Below are positions 15,713 to 19,036 of a DNA stretch of 19,036 nucleotides, in pieces. The notes beneath the pieces were generated by a model. It was given only the letters and a program-made list of their open reading frames with translations. It searched no databases and was not told where the DNA came from. The position numbers were made by a program, and so were the translations under genes. Numbering within the stretch: the stretch's first letter is position 1; every line of letters starts with the position of its first letter. Source of the DNA: an uncultured Clostridium sp. (lineage in GTDB: Bacteria > Bacillota_A > Clostridia > TANB77 > CAG-508); assembly GCA_946491915.1 (NCBI GenBank), contig CAMLYR010000023.1, positions 1-19,036 of the forward strand. Direction: 5' to 3'.

Positions 15713-15798
15713 AAATGTCGCATAGACAAACGAACTCTATGAGACAAATGTCGCATTGACAAACGATCTCTATGCGACACAAGCAATCTCTATGTGAC
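15713..15798. repeat. 33-nt tandem repeat, two full units plus a partial one
   Basis: Units at 15713-15745 and 15746-15778 share most positions (aaatgtcgcat-gacaaacga-ctctatg-gac), and a 20-nt partial unit follows (15779-15798), ending 1 nt before the mscS stop codon. Each unit contains an inverted pair (tgtcgcat and atgcgaca forms), so the RNA can fold into one or two hairpins. The first full hairpin on the minus strand pairs 8 bp; the second pairs 10 bp with one mismatch and is followed by UUUUC. It may serve as the terminator of the mscS gene. Confidence 0.8.
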
Positions 15799-15799
15799 A

Positions 15800-16678
15800 T
15801 TAATCATTGATATATAATGGTAAATTTCCTTTCTGGTATTCTTCCATAATCCTCATATTAATCTCATTTTGTACACCTCTTGCTTTTTTAGGATGTACCA
15901 AATATCTGATGTACATTTCTATATGTGACCTCTCAATTTTCATGTAGATAATGGGATCTAGATTATTATAATAAATTCTATATTCCAAAATGGCTTCATC
16001 AACTGCATCTTCCATTTTCTTTGGAATCTCTTTTAAGGTTTCATTATCAAATACGATTTCATATAATATTTCTTCTGTTTTCTTAATATCTGCATCTAAA
16101 GAAACATCTACTTTTATTTCATCCCATATGTATTTAAATACTTTCGTATAGTTTTTTAGTGTCTTAGTAAAAATATAGGAATTTGGTATATGAATAATTC
16201 TTCCTGTACTTTGTTCACCATATACTCGTTTTCCTATTTCTAAAACTTCAAATCCTAATGCATGTTTACTAATCACATCTCCCATAACATCGTCAATTTC
16301 AATTCTATCTTCAATTTCAAAAGGTCTATTAATGTTAATATACATACCTGCAAAAAAGTTAAATATAATTTCTCTTATCGCAATGGTTAAACCAGCTGAT
16401 ATGAAACTAATCAGTGTAATGATTCCAGATAGTTTTTCTCCCCAAAGAAGAAATACCAATATAAAAGAAATGGCAGTTAATATAATTCGGATTTTTCGGT
16501 TTCTAAAAAATTTATTTTTGTCATTTACAGGTAAATTGGAATATATTTTTTTAATAATCGCTTTTATAATTCCAAAGACTAAAAATATTAATGCAGTTAG
16601 TATGGTTAATTTTATATATTCACTATCAATTCCTGTAATTCTTCCTATATAATTTGAAAATTCTTGTATATATCCCAT
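15800..16678 (-). CDS. Small mechanosensitive channel of the MscS family
   Basis: The 292-residue membrane protein is likely a tension-gated channel that releases solutes under hypo-osmotic shock. Seen: about three membrane segments (about 21-42, 65-85 and 88-112 from the chosen start), then the MscS beta-domain motif AGMYININRPFEIEDRIEIDDVMGDV, IPNS in the segment IIHIPNSYIF, and a C-terminal alpha/beta domain. The pore helix has an unusual SFISAGLTIAIREIIFNFFAGM in place of the Ala/Gly-rich helix of E. coli MscS, although the ISAGLTIAI spacing is kept. The start at 16678 is preferred because AAAGGAG lies 6 nt upstream; the in-frame ATG at 16708 would add ten residues with no ribosome-binding site. 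The gene lies between the pnp terminator and the rimP promoter. No clear promoter is seen. Confidence 0.88.
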   Translation of the reverse strand: MGYIQEFSNYIGRITGIDSEYIKLTILTALIFLVFGIIKAIIKKIYSNLPVNDKNKFFRNRKIRIILTAISFILVFLLWGEKLSGIITLISFISAGLTIAIREIIFNFFAGMYININRPFEIEDRIEIDDVMGDVISKHALGFEVLEIGKRVYGEQSTGRIIHIPNSYIFTKTLKNYTKVFKYIWDEIKVDVSLDADIKKTEEILYEIVFDNETLKEIPKKMEDAVDEAILEYRIYYNNLDPIIYMKIERSHIEMYIRYLVHPKKARGVQNEINMRIMEEYQKGNLPLYIND

Positions 16679-16773
16679 ATCTTCTCCTTTCTTTACCATT
16701 ATTTTCATTAAAGTTCATCCATAAATATATTTTTTATTATTTTAAAACACCACGTAAGCGACCAAACGAACAC

Positions 16774-16799
16774 AAAAGAGTTGTACATTCATACAACTC
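16774..16799 (-). terminator. Intrinsic terminator after pnp
   Basis: An 8-bp perfect stem (16778-16785 with 16792-16799, 6-nt loop) is followed on the minus strand by UUUUGUGUU. It lies 37 nt after the pnp stop codon and separates pnp from the mscS gene. Confidence 0.8.
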
Positions 16800-16836
16800 C
16801 CCTATATTTTAATATGTTATTTCTATAAAATCAATA

Positions 16837-18966
16837 TTATTCTTTATTTTCTTCTGATTTTGTTTCAGCTAAATCTTTCATTGTTAAGTTAATTCTACCT
16901 TGGTCATCAATATCTGTAACTCTTACAGTTACTTTATCTCCTACATGTAATACATCTTCTACATGTTTAATTCTATCTTTAGAGATTTGAGAAATGTGTA
17001 GCAATCCTTCTTTTCCTCCACATCCTAAATCAACAAATGCACCAAAGTTCATAATTCTAACAACTTCTCCATAATAGATACCATCTACTTCTACATCTCT
17101 TACGATATCTTCTATCATGTCTAATGCTTGTTCTGCTTTCTTTGTATCATTTGAATAAATAAATACTTGTCCATCTTCTTCAATGTCGATTTTTACACCT
17201 GTTTCTTCAATAATTTTATTAATTGTTTTTCCACCTGTTCCAATAACATCTTTGATTTTTTCTACTTTAATTTGTGTGCTAACAATTCTTGGTGCATATG
17301 GAGAAATATCTGCTCTTGGTTTATCTAATACTGGAAGCATAACATCTTCTAATATATGTTTTCTAGCAATTCTTGTTTTTTCAAATGCTTCTTTGATAAT
17401 ATCATAAGATAATCCATCCACTTTAATATCTACTTGGATAGCTGTGATTCCTTTTTCAGTTCCTCCTACTTTAAAGTCCATATCTCCAAAGAAATCTTCA
17501 AGTCCTTGAATATCTACTAACATTACATAGTCATTTTCATCATTTGGATTTGTAACCAATCCTGTTGAAATACCTGCAACTGGTCTTTTGATTGGTACAC
17601 CTGCATCCATTAATGCTAATGTACTACCACAAATACTTGCTTGTGAAGTTGAACCATTTGAAGATAATACCTCTGATACTACTCTGATAGCATATGGAAA
17701 TTCTTCTTTTGATGGAATAACTGGAACTAATGCCTTTTCTGCTAAAGCACCGTGACCAATTTCTCTTCTACCAGGTCCTCTTGAAGTTCTTGCTTCACCA
17801 ACACTGTATGCTGGGAAGTTATAATGATGCATATATCTTTTTGATTCTTCTGTATCAATTCCATCTAATACTTGTTCTTCACTAATCATTCCTAATGTTG
17901 CAACTGATAATACTTGTGTTTGTCCTCTTGTAAACAAAGCACTTCCATGTGTACGAGGTAATAAGCCTACTTCACATGATAATGGTCTAATTTCATCTAA
18001 TGCTCTTCCATCTACTCTTTTATGTTCATCAAAAATTAAATGTCTAACACATTTCTTTTCTAATTTGTAAATCGCTTCTCCTATATCAGCTTTATGCTCT
18101 TCTGCTAATTCTTGTCCAAATTTTTCTTCATAGCTGTTTGCTATTTTTTCTGTTAATTCTGAAATGTTATTATCTCTTGTTTCTTTATCTACTTCTTGAA
18201 CAGCTGTTAGCATATCTTCTTTGAAATTGGTTTCTACAAATTCGTAAATATCTTCTGGTACTGCAAATGATTTGTATTCAAATTTTGGTTTTCCAATTTC
18301 TTCTTTCATTTTTTCAATGAATTTACAGATTTTCTTGATTTCTTTATGACCTTCTTCAATTGCTTTTAACATCACATCATCTGGAACTTCATTTGCTCCT
18401 GCTTCAATCATGGCAATTTTCTTTTCTGTTCCTGCAACTGTTAAAGTTAAATCACTTTTTTCTCTTTGTTCTTCTGTTGGGTTGATGATGATATTTCCAT
18501 CAACTAATCCAACATTTACTGCTGCTGTTGGTCCACCAAATGGAATATCTGATATAGATAATGCTGCTGAAGCACCAATCATTGCTGCCACTTCTGGTGA
18601 ATTATCTTGGTCAACACATAGAACAGTTGCCACAACAACTACATCATTTCTAAAGTCCTTTGGAAATAAAGGTCTTAAAGGTCTATCAATTGCTCTTGAT
18701 GTTAAAATTGCCTTATCACTTGGTTTTCCTTCTCTTTTGATAAAACTTCCTGGTATTTTTCCTACTGAATATAATTTTTCTTCATAATCTACTGAAAGTG
18801 GGAAAAAGTCAATTCCTTCTTTTGGTTCTTTAGAAGCTGTAACATTGACCATAACAACAGTATCTCCATATCTAACCAATACACTTCCATTTGCTAATCC
18901 TGCCATTTTACCTGTTTCAAAAACAAGTTTTCTTCCTGCTAATTCTGTTTCATACGTTTTAAACAT
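16837..18966 (-). CDS. pnp: Polynucleotide phosphorylase (PNPase)
   Basis: This 709-residue enzyme is a phosphate-dependent 3'-to-5' exoribonuclease that forms a trimer and takes part in mRNA decay. Domains in order: first RNase PH domain (about 1-215, with SVDYEEKLYSVGKIPGSFIKREG and the RAIDRPLRPLFP motif), an all-helical linker (about 230-310), second RNase PH domain (about 315-545, with RGQTQVLSVATLG, the FFGDMDFKVGGTEKGITAIQVDIK phosphate/metal site and the GRREIGHGALAEKAL segment), KH domain (IGTGGKTINKIIEETGVKIDIEEDG) and S1 domain (VVRIMNFGAFVDLGCGGKEGLLHIS). The start ATG at 18966 has TAGGAGG 7 nt upstream. rpsO, the frequent upstream partner, is not in the window; its end may lie just beyond the right edge. 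A hairpin lies in the leader. Confidence 0.98.
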   Translation of the reverse strand: MFKTYETELAGRKLVFETGKMAGLANGSVLVRYGDTVVMVNVTASKEPKEGIDFFPLSVDYEEKLYSVGKIPGSFIKREGKPSDKAILTSRAIDRPLRPLFPKDFRNDVVVVATVLCVDQDNSPEVAAMIGASAALSISDIPFGGPTAAVNVGLVDGNIIINPTEEQREKSDLTLTVAGTEKKIAMIEAGANEVPDDVMLKAIEEGHKEIKKICKFIEKMKEEIGKPKFEYKSFAVPEDIYEFVETNFKEDMLTAVQEVDKETRDNNISELTEKIANSYEEKFGQELAEEHKADIGEAIYKLEKKCVRHLIFDEHKRVDGRALDEIRPLSCEVGLLPRTHGSALFTRGQTQVLSVATLGMISEEQVLDGIDTEESKRYMHHYNFPAYSVGEARTSRGPGRREIGHGALAEKALVPVIPSKEEFPYAIRVVSEVLSSNGSTSQASICGSTLALMDAGVPIKRPVAGISTGLVTNPNDENDYVMLVDIQGLEDFFGDMDFKVGGTEKGITAIQVDIKVDGLSYDIIKEAFEKTRIARKHILEDVMLPVLDKPRADISPYAPRIVSTQIKVEKIKDVIGTGGKTINKIIEETGVKIDIEEDGQVFIYSNDTKKAEQALDMIEDIVRDVEVDGIYYGEVVRIMNFGAFVDLGCGGKEGLLHISQISKDRIKHVEDVLHVGDKVTVRVTDIDDQGRINLTMKDLAETKSEENKE

Positions 18967-18993
18967 AAAAAATCCTCCTAAATTAAATAGGTA

Positions 18994-19027
18994 GTGTCAA
19001 CTAAATTTATATTTTACTTAGTTACAC
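18994..19027 (-). promoter_or_regulatory. Hairpin in the pnp leader
   Basis: The minus-strand segments gtgtaactaa (19018-19027) and ttagttgacac (18994-19004) pair over 10 bp with a one-base bulge and a 13-nt AT-rich loop, about 28 nt before the pnp ATG. It lacks a U-run, so a terminator of an upstream gene is unlikely. In E. coli the pnp leader forms a stem-loop through which PNPase controls its own mRNA; a similar role here is only an inference. No promoter is evident in the last 70 nt of the window. Confidence 0.5.
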
Positions 19028-19036
19028 CACTGTATT

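Noticed and set aside
15713..15798. Possible CRISPR array
   Set aside because: The units follow each other without spacers, are only 2.6 in number and differ from each other; no cas gene is present.

Overview
This is a strongly AT-rich stretch of bacterial chromosome. All 15 protein-coding genes lie on the minus strand, so they read from high to low coordinates. The gene set (rimP-nusA-rnpM-ylxQ-infB-rbfA-nrnA and truB, a class A penicillin-binding protein with a long basic cytoplasmic tail, Shine-Dalgarno sites of the AAAGGAGG type, many TTG/GTG starts) and the low GC content point to a low-GC Gram-positive of the class Clostridia. A short, hydrophobic pilin-like N-terminus on one protein (LIALVITIIILLILAGVTI) is of a kind common in gut Clostridia. 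I cannot name a genus from the sequence.

Layout, in the direction of transcription: pnp (18966-16837) with a leader hairpin and its own terminator; a small MscS-type channel (16678-15800) followed at once by a 33-nt tandem repeat; a near-consensus promoter (15663-15691) and a short hairpin leader driving rimP, nusA, rnpM/ylxR, ylxQ and infB, closed by a 12-bp terminator (10353-10381); rbfA and nrnA, closed by a long AT-rich terminator (8834-8880); a pilin-like/FGE-fold surface protein (8713-7508); truB with its own promoter (7464-7492); a 32-bp perfect inverted repeat (6410-6513); an unrecognised 276-residue protein; a PBP1A-type peptidoglycan synthase; then cysS-galE from a separate promoter, ending in a hairpin near the left edge.

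The genes work mainly in gene expression: transcription elongation/antitermination (NusA), ribosome maturation (RimP, RbfA), translation initiation (IF2), tRNA pseudouridylation (TruB), cysteinyl-tRNA synthesis (CysS) and RNA turnover (PNPase, NrnA nano-RNase). Cell-envelope functions are PBP1A, MscS, GalE and the pilin-like protein. Compared with the classical Firmicutes order, the nrnA-truB junction is interrupted by the surface-protein gene.

The most notable points are an apparent frameshift in ylxQ just after its start (in-frame CGG-TAA), the 104-bp inverted-repeat element after truB, the tandem repeat after the mscS gene, and the pilin/FGE-like protein whose C-terminus resembles targets of diversity-generating retroelements. 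No reverse transcriptase, CRISPR array, phage gene, tRNA, rRNA or defence system is visible. I do not see convincing evidence of a complete undescribed system.
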